A stretch of 36,034 nt of DNA from Methylocystis sp. (GCF_021731785.1 NZ_JAKFWS010000142.1:1-36034), one strand, 5' to 3'. Shown: positions 18,264-27,979, numbered from the stretch's first letter. Numbers and translations are program-made. Notes: a model not told the origin generated them from the sequence alone.

Positions 18264-18902
18264 TCACGCCATCGCAATCCACAGCGCGAGCACGGGGTAT
18301 CCCTCTCCCGCAAGCAGAGACACGGTCTCGTAAAGCGGCAGTCCGACGATCGCGGTATACGACCCGACGATCTTCACGACGAAGACGCCAGCGCGCCCCT
18401 GGATGGCGTAGGCGCCGGCCTTGCCGCGCCACTCGCCGGTCGAAAGATAGGCTTCGATCTCGGTCGAGCCGAGGCGCTTGAAGCGCAGCCGCGCCTCGAC
18501 GAGCCGCTTGCGCTCGAAGCCGCGCGGGGTGACGAGGCTCACCGCCGAATAGACCCGATGCTGGCGTCCGGAAAGGAGCTGTAGGCACTCCTCGGCCTCC
18601 TCCCGCGTCTCCGCCTTGGGCAGGATGCGCCGTCCGACGGCGACGACGGTGTCCGCGGCGATCAGATATGAGTCTTTCAGTTCGGCTCGCGTCGCCCTGA
18701 GCTTGGCGGCGGCAGCGGCCTTCTCGCTGGCGATTCGCGTGGCGTAGGCGCGCGGCGATTCTCCACGGTGCGGCGTCTCGTCGATGTCGGCGGGCAGCAG
18801 CGCGTCGGCGTCGAGCCCGGCCTGCTGCAACAGCGCCAGGCGCCTAGGCGAAGCTGATGCGAGGATGAGCTTGGGACGGGCGATTGGAGGATGGGCTGTC
18901 AA
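18264..18902 (-). CDS. maf: Maf-family nucleoside triphosphate pyrophosphatase
   Basis: 212-residue house-cleaning nucleotide pyrophosphatase that hydrolyses modified or non-canonical nucleotides (dTTP/UTP or m7GTP type). Signature ASASPRR near residue 16, AADTVV at about 83-88 and KAGAYAIQG toward the C-terminus are conserved. The start is TTG at 18902, supported by GGAG 8 bases upstream and the position right after infA. infA lies 24 bases upstream on the same strand, a frequent alphaproteobacterial pair. Subfamily (YhdE or YceF) is not distinguished here. Confidence 0.93.
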   Translation of the reverse strand: MTAHPPIARPKLILASASPRRLALLQQAGLDADALLPADIDETPHRGESPRAYATRIASEKAAAAAKLRATRAELKDSYLIAADTVVAVGRRILPKAETREEAEECLQLLSGRQHRVYSAVSLVTPRGFERKRLVEARLRFKRLGSTEIEAYLSTGEWRGKAGAYAIQGRAGVFVVKIVGSYTAIVGLPLYETVSLLAGEGYPVLALWIAMA

Positions 18903-18926
18903 GAATGTCGCTCCGCCAAAAGAAAA

Positions 18927-19145
18927 TTACCGGAAACGATATGTTATACGGCCCTTGGTCAAATCATAAGGGGTCATTTCGACGAGCACCTTGTCGCCGG
19001 TCAACACGCGGATACGGTTCTTGCGCATCTTGCCGGCGGTATGGGCGATGATTTCATGGTCGTTTTCGAGCTTGACGCGAAACATCGCGCTCGGCAGCAA
19101 TTCGGTGACGACGCCGGGGAATTCGAGCAGTTCTTCCTTGGCCAT
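18927..19145 (-). CDS. infA: Translation initiation factor IF-1
   Basis: 72-residue OB-fold factor that binds the 30S A site during initiation. The whole sequence matches the family: [42 protein letters not shown] and [13 protein letters not shown]. It is followed by maf after 24 bases. Upstream, a 218-base gap separates it from uvrB. Confidence 0.99.
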   Translation of the reverse strand: MAKEELLEFPGVVTELLPSAMFRVKLENDHEIIAHTAGKMRKNRIRVLTGDKVLVEMTPYDLTKGRITYRFR

Positions 19146-19301
19146 GTGGTTCCTTGTAAGGCGCTATCCGTCGCGAGGCCGGCCGCGCGGCTTAAGATAG
19201 CGCGAAAAATGCGAAAAACCCGCTGCCCCGGCCGGGGAGCGGACTTGAGCGCGGACCCTAATCGAGAACGAAGGATTTGTGAACCGCGGAGTTTTACGCG
19301 C

Positions 19302-19333
19302 GATCCCTTCTCCCATTTACGGGAGAAGGGATC
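19302..19333. repeat. Perfect 13-bp inverted repeat between uvrB and infA
   Basis: GATCCCTTCTCCC and GGGAGAAGGGATC are exact reverse complements around a 6-base loop, 31 bases beyond the uvrB stop. No T-run follows on either strand, so it is not a classical terminator, but its place just after uvrB suggests transcription termination or mRNA 3'-end protection. The style (GGGAGAAGGG hairpin) is like dispersed palindromic repeats of alphaproteobacterial genomes. Confidence 0.8.
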
Positions 19334-19363
19334 GACTGCATCATCTCGACTACGAATCGCCGC

Positions 19364-21961
19364 TCACTTCGGCTTGCCCTTCACCGTGCGCGTGCCTGGC
19401 TTGCCGCCCGACGAGCGTGGCGAGACGCGCGGCGGCGGCATGAGCCGACCCACGGGCCGCGCTTCGCCGCCGCCGAAATTATGCGGGCCCATGTCGGCGT
19501 CGGTCGGCTTATGGGCGCGGGTCGCGAGCTTTTCCTCTTCGTCGCGGCGTATGGCGCCGCGCCCTCCCCGCCCGAAGGACGCGCGAAACTGCGGGCTCGC
19601 CTCGGCGAGCAATTCGGCGCGCTGCAGCCGCTGGATTTCATCGCGCATTCGCGCCGCCTCTTCGAAGGCGAGATCCGCCGCCGCCGCCTTCATGCGCTTT
19701 TCGAGATCGGCGATCGTCGCCGCGAGATTATGGCCGGGCGCGATGTCATAGCCAGTATCGACCGTCACATGGTCCTGCTCGGCGACCGACCCGAGAATGT
19801 CGGCGATGCCGCGCTTGATCGACGCCGGTGTGATGTTGTTCTCGCGATTGTAGGCTTCCTGCTTGGCGCGGCGCCTGTTGGTCTCGTCGATCGCGCGTTT
19901 CATCGAGCCGGTGATCTGATCGGCATAGAGGATGACGCGGCCGTCGATATTGCGCGCGGCGCGGCCGATGGTTTGCACGAGCGAGGTTTCCGAACGCAGA
20001 AAGCCTTCCTTATCGGCATCGAGAATCGCGACAAGCCCGCATTCGGGAATATCCAGACCCTCACGCAAGAGATTGATGCCGACGAGCACGTCAAAGGCGC
20101 CGAGCCGCAGATCGCGGATGATTTCGATGCGCTCGATGGTGTCGATGTCGGAATGCATGTAGCGCACGCGCACGCCGTTTTCGTGCAGATATTCGGTTAA
20201 GTCTTCCGCCATGCGCTTGGTGAGCACGGTGACCAGCGAGCGATAGCCGATCTGCGCCGTGGCGCGCGCTTCGTCCAGGAGATCGTCGACCTGGGCGCGC
20301 GCCGGACGCACTTCGACGGGCGGGTCAATCAGCCCGGTCGGGCGAATGACCTGTTCGACGAAGACACCGCCGGTCTGATTGAGCTCCCAATTGCCCGGCG
20401 TCGCCGAGACCGCCACGGTCTGCGGCCGCATCGCGTCCCATTCCTCGAAGCGCAAGGGCCGATTGTCCATGCAGGACGGCAAACGGAAGCCATATTCGGC
20501 GAGCGTCGCCTTGCGGCGGAAGTCGCCCTTGTACATGCCGCCGATCTGCGGAACCGACACATGGCTCTCGTCGGCGAAGACCAACGCATTGTCCGGCAGA
20601 TATTCGAACAGCGTCGGCGGCGGCTCGCCAGGCTTGCGGCCGGTGAGATAGCGCGAATAATTCTCGACGCCGGCGCAGGAGCCGGTCGCCTCCATCATTT
20701 CGAGGTCGAAACGGGTGCGCTGCTCGAGCCGCTGCGCCTCGAGCAGACGGCCTGAGCGGTACAGTTCTTCGAGTCTCGCGCGCAGCTCGTCCTTAATCGC
20801 CTTGATCGACTGCAGCAGCGTCGGGCGAGGCGTGACATAATGCGAGTTTGCGTAGACCTTCACGAATTCGAGATCGACCGTCTTCTTGCCGGTCAAAGGA
20901 TCGAATTCGGAAATCGACTCGACCTCGTCGCCAAAGAAGCTCACGCGCCAGGCGCGGTCCTCATAGTGAGCCGGGAAAATATCGACGGTGTCGCCGCGCA
21001 CCCGAAAAGTTCCGCGGATGAAATCCGCGCCGGTGCGGCGATAATGCAGCGCGACGAGATCGGTGACGAGCTGCCGCTGCTCCAGCTTCTCGCCGAGCGT
21101 CACCGAGAAGGTCATCGCCGTATAGGTTTCGACCGACCCGATGCCATAGATGCAGGAGACCGAGGCGACGATGATGACGTCGTCGCGCTCCAACAGCGCG
21201 CGCGTCGCCGCGTGGCGCATGCGGTCGATCTGCTCGTTCACCGACGATTCTTTCTCGATATAGGTGTCCGACCGCGGCACATAGGCTTCGGGCTGGTAAT
21301 AGTCGTAGTAGGAGACGAAATATTCGACGGCGTTATTCGGAAAGAAGCTCTTGAACTCGCCATAAAGCTGGGCGGCAAGCGTCTTGTTCGGCGCGAGAAT
21401 CAGCGCCGGCCGCTGCACGCGTTCGATCACGCTCGCCATGGTGAAGGTCTTGCCCGAGCCGGTGACGCCGAGCAGCACCTGGTCGCGTTCCTGCGCGGCG
21501 ATTCCCTTGACCAGCTCCTCGATCGCCGCCGGTTGATCGCCCTTCGGCGTATAATCCGAAACCAGCTCGAACCGCACGCCGCCTTCGGACTTGGGCGGCC
21601 GCTCGGGCCGATGTGGCGTCCAGGGTTTTTGATCGCGGAGGTTCGGGTCGCCAAGGCGCAGCAATTGCGCAAGGCTCTCGGCGGTGGCCTCGACGCCGCC
21701 GATATTTTGAGCGCCGCTTCCTGAAGTCGCGCCCTCGGCATGTAACCCTTCGCCGAGCCCGTATTTCTCGATCTCCTCCTCATCGAGCCCGTGGATCGAG
21801 GCGGCGTCATAGGCGGCTTGCGAAGCTTCGCCGAATCCCGGCGCGAGCGCGGGATTGAGGAGTTGCATGAGATGCGGCGCGAGCGGCGCAACCTCCGGCT
21901 TCGCCGCCTTGGCGCGCGTCGGCCGCGCCGGGTCTCTGGGCTTTTTAGGGGGAGAGGCCAT
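19364..21961 (-). CDS. uvrB: UvrABC excision-repair protein UvrB
   Basis: 865-residue DNA-damage verification helicase of nucleotide excision repair. Walker [11 protein letters not shown] ends with Lys171, the beta-hairpin region [12 protein letters not shown] is intact, and the DEAD-like motif is FADESHVS. The UVR motif is at the C-terminus near [23 protein letters not shown] in part. It is longer than E. coli UvrB (673): about 130 extra residues precede [14 protein letters not shown], and there is a basic, Gly/Pro-rich tail. Such extensions occur in Rhizobiales. The ATG at 21961 gives a Pro/Lys/Arg-rich start; the open frame to 22021 is not supported by a ribosome site. VapBC diverges upstream. 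Confidence 0.96.
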   Translation of the reverse strand: MASPPKKPRDPARPTRAKAAKPEVAPLAPHLMQLLNPALAPGFGEASQAAYDAASIHGLDEEEIEKYGLGEGLHAEGATSGSGAQNIGGVEATAESLAQLLRLGDPNLRDQKPWTPHRPERPPKSEGGVRFELVSDYTPKGDQPAAIEELVKGIAAQERDQVLLGVTGSGKTFTMASVIERVQRPALILAPNKTLAAQLYGEFKSFFPNNAVEYFVSYYDYYQPEAYVPRSDTYIEKESSVNEQIDRMRHAATRALLERDDVIIVASVSCIYGIGSVETYTAMTFSVTLGEKLEQRQLVTDLVALHYRRTGADFIRGTFRVRGDTVDIFPAHYEDRAWRVSFFGDEVESISEFDPLTGKKTVDLEFVKVYANSHYVTPRPTLLQSIKAIKDELRARLEELYRSGRLLEAQRLEQRTRFDLEMMEATGSCAGVENYSRYLTGRKPGEPPPTLFEYLPDNALVFADESHVSVPQIGGMYKGDFRRKATLAEYGFRLPSCMDNRPLRFEEWDAMRPQTVAVSATPGNWELNQTGGVFVEQVIRPTGLIDPPVEVRPARAQVDDLLDEARATAQIGYRSLVTVLTKRMAEDLTEYLHENGVRVRYMHSDIDTIERIEIIRDLRLGAFDVLVGINLLREGLDIPECGLVAILDADKEGFLRSETSLVQTIGRAARNIDGRVILYADQITGSMKRAIDETNRRRAKQEAYNRENNITPASIKRGIADILGSVAEQDHVTVDTGYDIAPGHNLAATIADLEKRMKAAAADLAFEEAARMRDEIQRLQRAELLAEASPQFRASFGRGGRGAIRRDEEEKLATRAHKPTDADMGPHNFGGGEARPVGRLMPPPRVSPRSSGGKPGTRTVKGKPK

Positions 21962-22066
21962 GGCGCCAATATGGGGCCAACGCCCGTGGGATGGAAGCGG
22001 CGCTAAGATGCTTGCAGCCAATGCGCCGGCAAACTACAATGTGTATCGGACATGAGGATCATACAC

Positions 22067-22261
22067 ATGCGCACCAACATCGTCATCGACGACAAGCTCA
22101 TGCAAGAGGCGCTGCGCGCGACCGGCCTGAAAACCAAGAAAGAGGCCGTCGACCTGGCGCTACGGACGCTGCTGCGGCTTCAAAAGCAGACACAGATGCG
22201 AAAACTGCGCGGCAAGCTCGACTGGCGCGGCGATCTCGACGCGATGCGGAGAGACAATTGA
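22067..22261 (+). CDS. vapB: VapB-type antitoxin
   Basis: 64-residue antitoxin with an N-terminal ribbon-helix-helix domain starting MRTNIVIDDKLMQEAL and the motif TKKEAVDLALRTLLRL, typical of type II VapB. It binds DNA and neutralises the partner toxin. The ATG at 22067 is chosen because GAGG lies 9 bases upstream; the earlier ATG at 22052 overlaps that site. Its stop overlaps the vapC start (TTGA). It is divergent from uvrB. Confidence 0.9.
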   Translation: MRTNIVIDDKLMQEALRATGLKTKKEAVDLALRTLLRLQKQTQMRKLRGKLDWRGDLDAMRRDN

Positions 22262-22653
22262 TCCTAGTCGATTCCAGCGTTTGGATTGACTATTTCCGCG
22301 GAGTCGCGTCGCCTGAGACTGATCGTCTTGACGGACTGCTCGAAGAGGAATTGCTCGCGATCGGCGATCTGATTTTGACCGAAGTGCTACAGAGCTTCGA
22401 TCGAGATCGAGACTTCAACCAAGCTCATGAATTCTTGACGGCGCTGACAATCGTGGAACTCGGCGGAAGGGAAATCGCCGTGCGCGCCGCAAAAAATTAC
22501 CGCAAGCTGCGCGCCCTGGGCGTGAGGCCGAGAAAGACAATCGACACGATCATCGCGACGCGCTGCATCGAAAGCGGATGGCCGCTGCTCTATAGCGACA
22601 GAGATTTCGATCCATTCGTCGCGCGCCTCGGCTTGCAATCGGTCATGGAGTAG
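22258..22653 (+). CDS. vapC: VapC-type PIN-domain toxin
   Basis: 131-residue PIN ribonuclease, probably cutting tRNA or rRNA. Acidic active-site residues are visible: Asp5 in VDSSVWIDYFRG, Glu42 in LTEVLQ, Asp96 in RKTIDTIIA and Asp114/Asp116 in YSDRDFDPF. All four are kept, so it looks active. The start is TTG at 22258, overlapping the antitoxin stop by two bases (TTGA), which implies translational coupling and a toxin level below that of the antitoxin. Confidence 0.92.
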   Translation: MILVDSSVWIDYFRGVASPETDRLDGLLEEELLAIGDLILTEVLQSFDRDRDFNQAHEFLTALTIVELGGREIAVRAAKNYRKLRALGVRPRKTIDTIIATRCIESGWPLLYSDRDFDPFVARLGLQSVME

Positions 22654-22708
22654 CCGCTGAGGTTGGCCAATGCCGCGGCCGCGCTATTTACCTTGACGGG
22701 AGGCCACG

Positions 22709-22999
22709 ATGCGCAGAAGTCGATTGAGAATGAATAAGCTTTTTTCCGACACGCTCAAAATGGGTTTCGCGGCCAATCAGGTCATCGGCTTGCGGCTGAT
22801 GAAGATCGCCACGGGCGGCGCGCATGGCAAGCGCGAAAGCGATCTGATGGTGAGCGAAAAGCTCGAAGCGGCGGCCGAGGCCGGCCTCGCGGCCGCGATG
22901 AGCATGGCGACAGGACAACCGCATCGCGCCGCCGAACGCGCCCTCGCCGTTTACGCCAAGCGCGTCAATCGCAATCACAAGCGATTGACGAAGGGCTAA
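22709..22999 (+). CDS. Small basic helical protein of unknown function
   Basis: 96 residues with a strong GGAGG site 6 bases before the ATG. The core has LFSDTLKMGFAANQVIGLRLMKIA, then ESDLMVSEKLEAAAEAGLAAAMSMATG and a basic tail of Lys and Arg. It looks mostly helical and Ala-rich; I recall similar unnamed Rhizobiales proteins but cannot name a family, and a phasin-like role is only a resemblance in composition. It follows vapC in the same direction by 55 bases, but without other evidence of linkage, and is convergent with the next gene at a gap of 3 bases. Confidence 0.72.
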   Translation: MRRSRLRMNKLFSDTLKMGFAANQVIGLRLMKIATGGAHGKRESDLMVSEKLEAAAEAGLAAAMSMATGQPHRAAERALAVYAKRVNRNHKRLTKG

Positions 23000-23002
23000 C
23001 GA

Positions 23003-23590
23003 CTATCCGACCCGCTTTCCCGCCTGTGCTCGCGGCGCGTTGCGGCGGCGGCGCCACATGCCCAGCGCGGCGACGGCGCCGACCAGCGACATCAGTCCCA
23101 GCGCGACATACCATTCCACCGTGTCGCCGACGGAGAAGTCATATTGACCGACATATTCCTTGGCGCCGTCGTCGCTGGTCGCCCTGACGAGAGCGACATA
23201 GTTTCCTTCGCTGACGAAATTATGGGTGAAGCTCGCCGTGCCTTTGTCCGCCAGATATTTCTTCGGCGGCAAGACGGCGACCGTGTTGGCGTCGAGATCG
23301 TCGCGCCAGTCCTTCTGCCCGACGCTCCGCAGCACGCGAATTTCGATGTTCATGTCGCGCAGCTCGACCTGCTGCGCATCGAGAATGATGATCGTCGGGC
23401 CCAGCGACGGCACATGCCGGCAAAATATCTCGTCGGTCCCGTTCTCCTGAAAGGCGCTGAACATCATTTGCGTCGGACCGACGCTCATCACGCAATGGCG
23501 GGGATGCTCCGCCTTGATCTGCGCCCGGGCCGCGCCCGTCCCCAGGCAGACCGCGACGACAAACGGGACGAGAATGCGTTTCCTCGTCAT
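23003..23590 (-). CDS. Exported protein with C-terminal membrane anchor, unknown function
   Basis: 195 residues. The ATG at 23590 is chosen for its GGAGGG site 5 bases upstream. A signal peptide (MTRKRILVPFVVAVCLGTG then AARAQ) is followed by a periplasmic, beta-rich region with Cys residues, an NYVALVRATSDDGAKEYVGQYDF segment in part like an Ig-like domain, and one C-terminal transmembrane helix (WYVALGLMSLVGAVAALGMW) with a basic tail RRRRNAPRAQAGKR in the cytoplasm. The topology is N-out/C-in. No family can be named. It follows the ABC transporter gene in the same direction with a 130-base gap and may be expressed with it. Confidence 0.75.
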   Translation of the reverse strand: MTRKRILVPFVVAVCLGTGAARAQIKAEHPRHCVMSVGPTQMMFSAFQENGTDEIFCRHVPSLGPTIIILDAQQVELRDMNIEIRVLRSVGQKDWRDDLDANTVAVLPPKKYLADKGTASFTHNFVSEGNYVALVRATSDDGAKEYVGQYDFSVGDTVEWYVALGLMSLVGAVAALGMWRRRRNAPRAQAGKRVG

Positions 23591-23719
23591 CGGACCCTCC
23601 GGGCATGACGACAACGCCGCCCTTCAGCCTACACGACCGCCTCGCCTATGGATGCATCATTTGCTGAAAACTGGGGCGCGCGATGCAGTCCGACCAGAGC
23701 GGGAGAGAAGCGACCGGCG

Positions 23720-25633
23720 TTACGCCTCCAATTCCTCGCGCTCCGCCTCCAGCAGTTTCGCGCGCGCCTCCGCCGCCTCGCGCTGGCGATTCCACATGCC
23801 GGCGTAATGCCCGCCAAGCGCCAGCAGCTCCTTATGCGTCCCGCGCTCGACAATGCGGCCGTGATCGAGAAACAGGATTTCGTCGGCGTCGACGATCGTA
23901 GAGAGCCGATGCGCGATGACCAGCGTCGTGCGGCCCCTGGCGACGCGCCGCAGCGCCTCCTGAATCTCATGTTCGGTGAGGCTGTCGAGCGCCGACGTCG
24001 CTTCGTCGAGGATGAGAATCGGCGGGCCTTTTAGAATGGTGCGCGCGATCGCCACGCGCTGCTTCTCGCCGCCTGAAAGCTTCAGCCCGCGTTCGCCGAC
24101 CTGCGCGCCATAGGCCTCCGGCACGCTTTCGATGAAGCGGTCGATCTGCGCGAGCCGCGCCGCGTCGCGCACCGCTTCGTCGCTCGCGTCCCACCGTCCA
24201 TAGCGAATGTTGTAGCCGATCGAATCATTGAACAGCACCGTGTCCTGCGGCACCATGCCGATCGCCGCGCGCAGGCTCTCCTGCGTCACGTCCAGAATGT
24301 TCTGGCCGTCGATCATGATGCGCCCGCCTTGCGGCTCGTAGAAGCGATACATCAGCCGGGAGATCGTCGACTTCCCCGCCCCCGAAGGGCCGACGATCGC
24401 GACGGTCTGTCCGGGCTCAGCTTCAAAACTTACGCCCTTCAAAATCGGCCGGTTCGGCTCGTAGTAGAACGAGACATCGTCGAAAACTATCCGTCCGTCG
24501 CGCACGACGAGCGGCTGCGCGCCGGGCTTGTCCAAAATCTCGGGGCTCTGCGCCAGGATCGAGAACATCGTTTCGATGTCGATGATCGCCTGCCGCACCT
24601 CCCGGTAGAAGGTGCCCATGAAATTTAAGGGCTGCGCCAACTGCCCCATCATCAGGTTGATCAGGACGAAATCGCCCACCGTGTTGCGGCCGGCCTCGAT
24701 GCCATAGACGCACATCACCATCATGGCGGTGAGCCCGAGGATATAGATCACGGTTTGGCCGGCGTTGAGCACCGCAAGCGAGACATAGGACTGCGTGCTC
24801 GCCTGCTCGTAGCGGATCATTGATCCGTCGTAGCGCTCCGCCTCTCGCCTTTCGGCGCCGAAATATTTGACCGTCTCATAATTCAACAGGCTGTCGATCG
24901 CCTTCTGATTGGCGTCGGTGTCGCTATCGTTCATTCTACGCCGAATGGCGATCCGCCAATTGGTGGCGAGCGTCGTGTAGAGAAAATATCCGGCGAGAGT
25001 CGCGAGCAGCACTAGCCCATAGCGCCAATCGAATTGATAGACGAAAATGCCGAGCACCAGCGCCACTTCCATCACGGTCGGCGCGCCGGTCGACATGATC
25101 AGACGCGACAACGTTTCGATGCCATTGCGCCCGCGCTCGAGCACGCGCGTCAGCCCGCCGGTCTTTCTACCGATATGGAAGCGTAGCGACAGTTCATGCA
25201 TGTGAACGAAGAGATCGGTCGCCAGCCGGCGCACGGCATGCATCGCCACAGCCGCGAAAATGCCGTCGCGCATCTGCATCAGCACGACGGTGACGATGCG
25301 CATGGCGCCCATCAGCAGCGTGAAATAGATCGCGGCGGCCCCAACTTTCCCCCACGCGCCGGGACCGCCTTCGGCAAGCGCGTCCGTCGCCCACTTGAAG
25401 GCGTAAGGCGTCGCGGCGTTGAACAGCTTGCTGAGGACGAGCAGCACGAAAACCGCGGCCACCCGGAACTCCAGATCGGCTCGGCCGCGTGGCCAGAGAT
25501 AGGGCCACAAATGCCGTATCGTCTTGAAAAGAGACGACTCCGACAATTGTTGATCGGCAACAGGCGGGGGCGCGGCGTCTTCCGGATCGAGCGCGTTCGG
25601 GTCGCTCGATTCGCCTTGATCGGGTCTGAACAT
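23720..25633 (-). CDS. Atm1-type ABC transporter (permease-ATPase fusion)
   Basis: 637-residue half-transporter that works as a homodimer, of the Atm1/HMT1 class, usually exporting glutathione conjugates or glutathione-metal complexes. The membrane domain has six helices (about 60-340) and the Atm1-typical segment NLMMGQLAQPLNFMGTFYRE. In the ATPase domain, Walker A GPSGAGKST is at about 415-423, signature LSGGEKQ at about 519-525, and Walker B ILILDEATSALD follows. The start at 25633 is preferred over the ATG at 25678, because GGAG lies 5 bases upstream; the longer form would start inside the palindrome at 25673-25686. The N-terminal 25 residues are acidic and unstructured. Divergent from the LOG gene. 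Confidence 0.93.
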   Translation of the reverse strand: MFRPDQGESSDPNALDPEDAAPPPVADQQLSESSLFKTIRHLWPYLWPRGRADLEFRVAAVFVLLVLSKLFNAATPYAFKWATDALAEGGPGAWGKVGAAAIYFTLLMGAMRIVTVVLMQMRDGIFAAVAMHAVRRLATDLFVHMHELSLRFHIGRKTGGLTRVLERGRNGIETLSRLIMSTGAPTVMEVALVLGIFVYQFDWRYGLVLLATLAGYFLYTTLATNWRIAIRRRMNDSDTDANQKAIDSLLNYETVKYFGAERREAERYDGSMIRYEQASTQSYVSLAVLNAGQTVIYILGLTAMMVMCVYGIEAGRNTVGDFVLINLMMGQLAQPLNFMGTFYREVRQAIIDIETMFSILAQSPEILDKPGAQPLVVRDGRIVFDDVSFYYEPNRPILKGVSFEAEPGQTVAIVGPSGAGKSTISRLMYRFYEPQGGRIMIDGQNILDVTQESLRAAIGMVPQDTVLFNDSIGYNIRYGRWDASDEAVRDAARLAQIDRFIESVPEAYGAQVGERGLKLSGGEKQRVAIARTILKGPPILILDEATSALDSLTEHEIQEALRRVARGRTTLVIAHRLSTIVDADEILFLDHGRIVERGTHKELLALGGHYAGMWNRQREAAEARAKLLEAEREELEA

Positions 25634-25672
25634 ATGTCTCCGAATGGATGGGGCCGCGGACGCGGCGTTTTG

Positions 25673-25686
25673 CGTCATATATGACG
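25673..25686. repeat. Perfect 14-bp palindrome in the atm1/LOG divergent region
   Basis: CGTCATATATGACG is a perfect palindrome in the 100-base gap between two divergent genes, 39 bases upstream of the preferred Atm1-type start. Its dimeric-site form and place suggest an operator; the regulator cannot be named. If the Atm1 gene started at 25678, the palindrome would cover its start codon. Confidence 0.6.
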
Positions 25687-25733
25687 TTTAGAAGCAATGC
25701 GCACCCCGTGCGAAGCGCTGCGAGAGAAACGAT

Positions 25734-26330
25734 ATGCGGGAAATTAAAAACATCTGCGTTTATTGCGGCTCCTCGATCGGCGCCGATCCGCGCCATACCG
25801 TGGCGGCGCGCGCGTTGGGCGCAGCGCTCGCCCGCGCCGGCATCGGACTCGTCTATGGCGGCGGCGCGATCGGTCTGATGGGCGTATTGGCGAAGGCGAC
25901 GATCGCCGCCGGCGGCGTCGTCACCGGCGTCATCCCCGAATTCCTCGACGACCGCGAAATCCCCTTTGCCGGCGCGACGGAGCTTATCGTCGTCAAGGAC
26001 ATGCATACGCGTAAACGCCTGATGTTCGAACGCTCCGACGCCTTTGTCGCGCTCCCCGGGGGCGTCGGCACGCTGGAAGAATTGACCGAGCAGCTGACCT
26101 GGATTCAGCTTGGCCGGCACACCAAGCCTCTCGTCATCGCCGACATCGCCGGCTTCTGGCGGCCGCTGCTGTCGCTATTCGCCCATATGCACAATGAGGA
26201 GTTCATCCGCGAAGACTATGACGTGCGCTATCTCGTCGCCGAACGCGTCGAGGACATTCTGCCGATGATCTTCGCGGCGATCCGGCATACGCCCGACATC
26301 AGCGAGACAGCGGTCACCGAGCGGCTTTAG
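25734..26330 (+). CDS. LOG-family nucleotide phosphoribohydrolase (TIGR00730)
   Basis: 198-residue Rossmann-like protein of the LONELY GUY family, which releases cytokinin bases or cuts AMP to adenine and ribose 5-phosphate. The catalytic motif PGGVGTLEE (about residues 108-116) and the nucleotide-binding VYGGGAIGLMG are intact, plus KRLMFERSDAFVALPGG. It is divergent from the Atm1-type gene and convergent with citramalate synthase: its stop TAG overlaps the other gene's TAA in TTAG (26327-26330). Whether it makes cytokinins or only recycles nucleotides cannot be told. Confidence 0.94.
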   Translation: MREIKNICVYCGSSIGADPRHTVAARALGAALARAGIGLVYGGGAIGLMGVLAKATIAAGGVVTGVIPEFLDDREIPFAGATELIVVKDMHTRKRLMFERSDAFVALPGGVGTLEELTEQLTWIQLGRHTKPLVIADIAGFWRPLLSLFAHMHNEEFIREDYDVRYLVAERVEDILPMIFAAIRHTPDISETAVTERL

Positions 26331-27979
26331 CCCTGCGCCGGCGGCGCTGGCTTGGCGCCCGAAACGAGCAGCTTGTAGTTGATCGCGTCGACGAGCGCCT
26401 CGAAGGACGCGTCGATGACATTGGCCGAAACGCCGACCGTCGACCACCGTGCGCCTTCGTCATCCGCGCATTCGACCAGAACGCGCGTCACCGCGTCGGT
26501 GCCGCCCTGGAACACGCGGACGCGATAATCGACCAGCCGAACGTCCTCGATGAAGCGCTGATAGGCGCCAAGATCCTTGCGCAGCGCCAGATCGAGCGCG
26601 TTGACCGGACCATTACCTTCGGCGGCGGATATGCGGCTCTCGCCATGCACGTTGATTTTGACGATCGCCTCGGCGCCTTGGTCCTCAAAGCCGCCATTCC
26701 TCGCAAAGCGGCGATCGACCGCGACGCTGTAGCGCTCGATGTCAAAGAAATGCGGCGCTTCGCCGAGCACGCGCTTCGCGAGAAGGAAGAACGACGCGTC
26801 GGCGCCTTCATAGGCGTAGCCCTGCGCTTCCTTCTCCTTCACCTCGTCGAGAAGACGCGTCAGCCGCGGATCGTCCTTGTTGAGGACAACGCCAAGCCGC
26901 GCGAGTTCGGAGACGATGTTGGAACGTCCCGCCTGATCCGACACCAGCACGCGCCGCACATTGCCGACCGATTCCGGCGTGACGTGCTCATAGGTGCGCG
27001 GATCGGTCAGCACCGCCGAGGCGTGAATGCCGGCCTTGGTCGCGAAGGCGCTGGCCCCGACATAGGGCGCGTGGCGGTTCGGCGCGCGATTGAGAAGCTC
27101 GTCGAGCGCATGGCTGACACGCGTCAGATGCGCCAGCTTCTCCTGAGTCACGCCGATCTCGAAGCGCTCGGAAAATTCGCTCTTCAACAACAGCGTCGGA
27201 ATGATCGTTGTAAGATTGGCGTTGCCGCAGCGCTCGCCAAGCCCGTTCAGCGTTCCCTGTATCTGCCGTGCGCCGGCGCGCAGGGCGGCGAGCGAATTCG
27301 CCACCGCCTGCCCCGTGTCGTCGTGGCAGTGCACGCCGACGCGGTCTCCCGGAATTTGTCTGACGACCTCAGCGACGATGGCTTCGATCTCATGTGGCAG
27401 CGCGCCGCCGTTGGTGTCGCAAAGCACGATCCACCGTGCGCCGGCCTCGTGCGCGGCCTTGGCGCAGGCAAGCGCGTAGTCGCGATTGGCCTTGAATCCG
27501 TCGAAGAAATGCTCGCAGTCGACCGCAACCTCTTTACCGCGCGCGACAGCTGCTTTTACGGATTGCCTAAGGCCTTCGAGATTGTCCTCTTCCGTGGAGC
27601 GTAAGGCGACCCGGACCTGAAAGTCCCAGCTCTTGGCGACAAAGGTGACGACATCGGCGCCGCTGTCGAGAAGCGCCGCGACCCCCGGATCATTGTCGAC
27701 CGAGCGGCCCTGCCGGCGAGTCATGCCGAAGGCGGCCAAGCGCGCGCGCAGCTTCGGACGATGTGCAAAAAATTCCGTGTCGAGCGGATTGGCGCCGGGA
27801 TAGCCCCCCTCGATATAGTCGATGCCGAGATCGTCGAGCATGGCGGCGATCTGACGCTTGTCGTCGAGCGAAAAGTCGACGCCCGTCGTCTGCGCGCCGT
27901 CGCGCAGCGTCGTATCGTAAAGCGTCAGCCGCTCTTTCGCCGGCTCCTTGACCCGCCCCTTTGCCGGCTCTTTGGCCAT
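26327..27979 (-). CDS. cimA: (R)-citramalate synthase
   Basis: 550-residue DRE-TIM enzyme joining acetyl-CoA and pyruvate to (R)-citramalate, the threonine-independent route to isoleucine. The catalytic start LYDTTLRDGAQTTGVDFS and YIEGGYPGANPLD are typical of the CimA type (TIGR00977), with metal ligands in HCHDDTGQA and GLGERCGNANL. The C-terminal regulatory LeuA dimer domain (about 430-540) is present, so feedback inhibition by isoleucine is possible. The ATG at 27979 overlaps the stop of the GNAT gene (TGATG); a longer frame to 28042 lies within that gene. It is convergent with the LOG gene. Confidence 0.95.
   Translation of the reverse strand: MAKEPAKGRVKEPAKERLTLYDTTLRDGAQTTGVDFSLDDKRQIAAMLDDLGIDYIEGGYPGANPLDTEFFAHRPKLRARLAAFGMTRRQGRSVDNDPGVAALLDSGADVVTFVAKSWDFQVRVALRSTEEDNLEGLRQSVKAAVARGKEVAVDCEHFFDGFKANRDYALACAKAAHEAGARWIVLCDTNGGALPHEIEAIVAEVVRQIPGDRVGVHCHDDTGQAVANSLAALRAGARQIQGTLNGLGERCGNANLTTIIPTLLLKSEFSERFEIGVTQEKLAHLTRVSHALDELLNRAPNRHAPYVGASAFATKAGIHASAVLTDPRTYEHVTPESVGNVRRVLVSDQAGRSNIVSELARLGVVLNKDDPRLTRLLDEVKEKEAQGYAYEGADASFFLLAKRVLGEAPHFFDIERYSVAVDRRFARNGGFEDQGAEAIVKINVHGESRISAAEGNGPVNALDLALRKDLGAYQRFIEDVRLVDYRVRVFQGGTDAVTRVLVECADDEGARWSTVGVSANVIDASFEALVDAINYKLLVSGAKPAPPAQG

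Noticed and set aside
22067-22653. VapBC as part of a genomic island or defence cluster
   Set aside because: Neighbours are core genes, with no integrase, repeats or composition change, so it is only a single toxin-antitoxin module.
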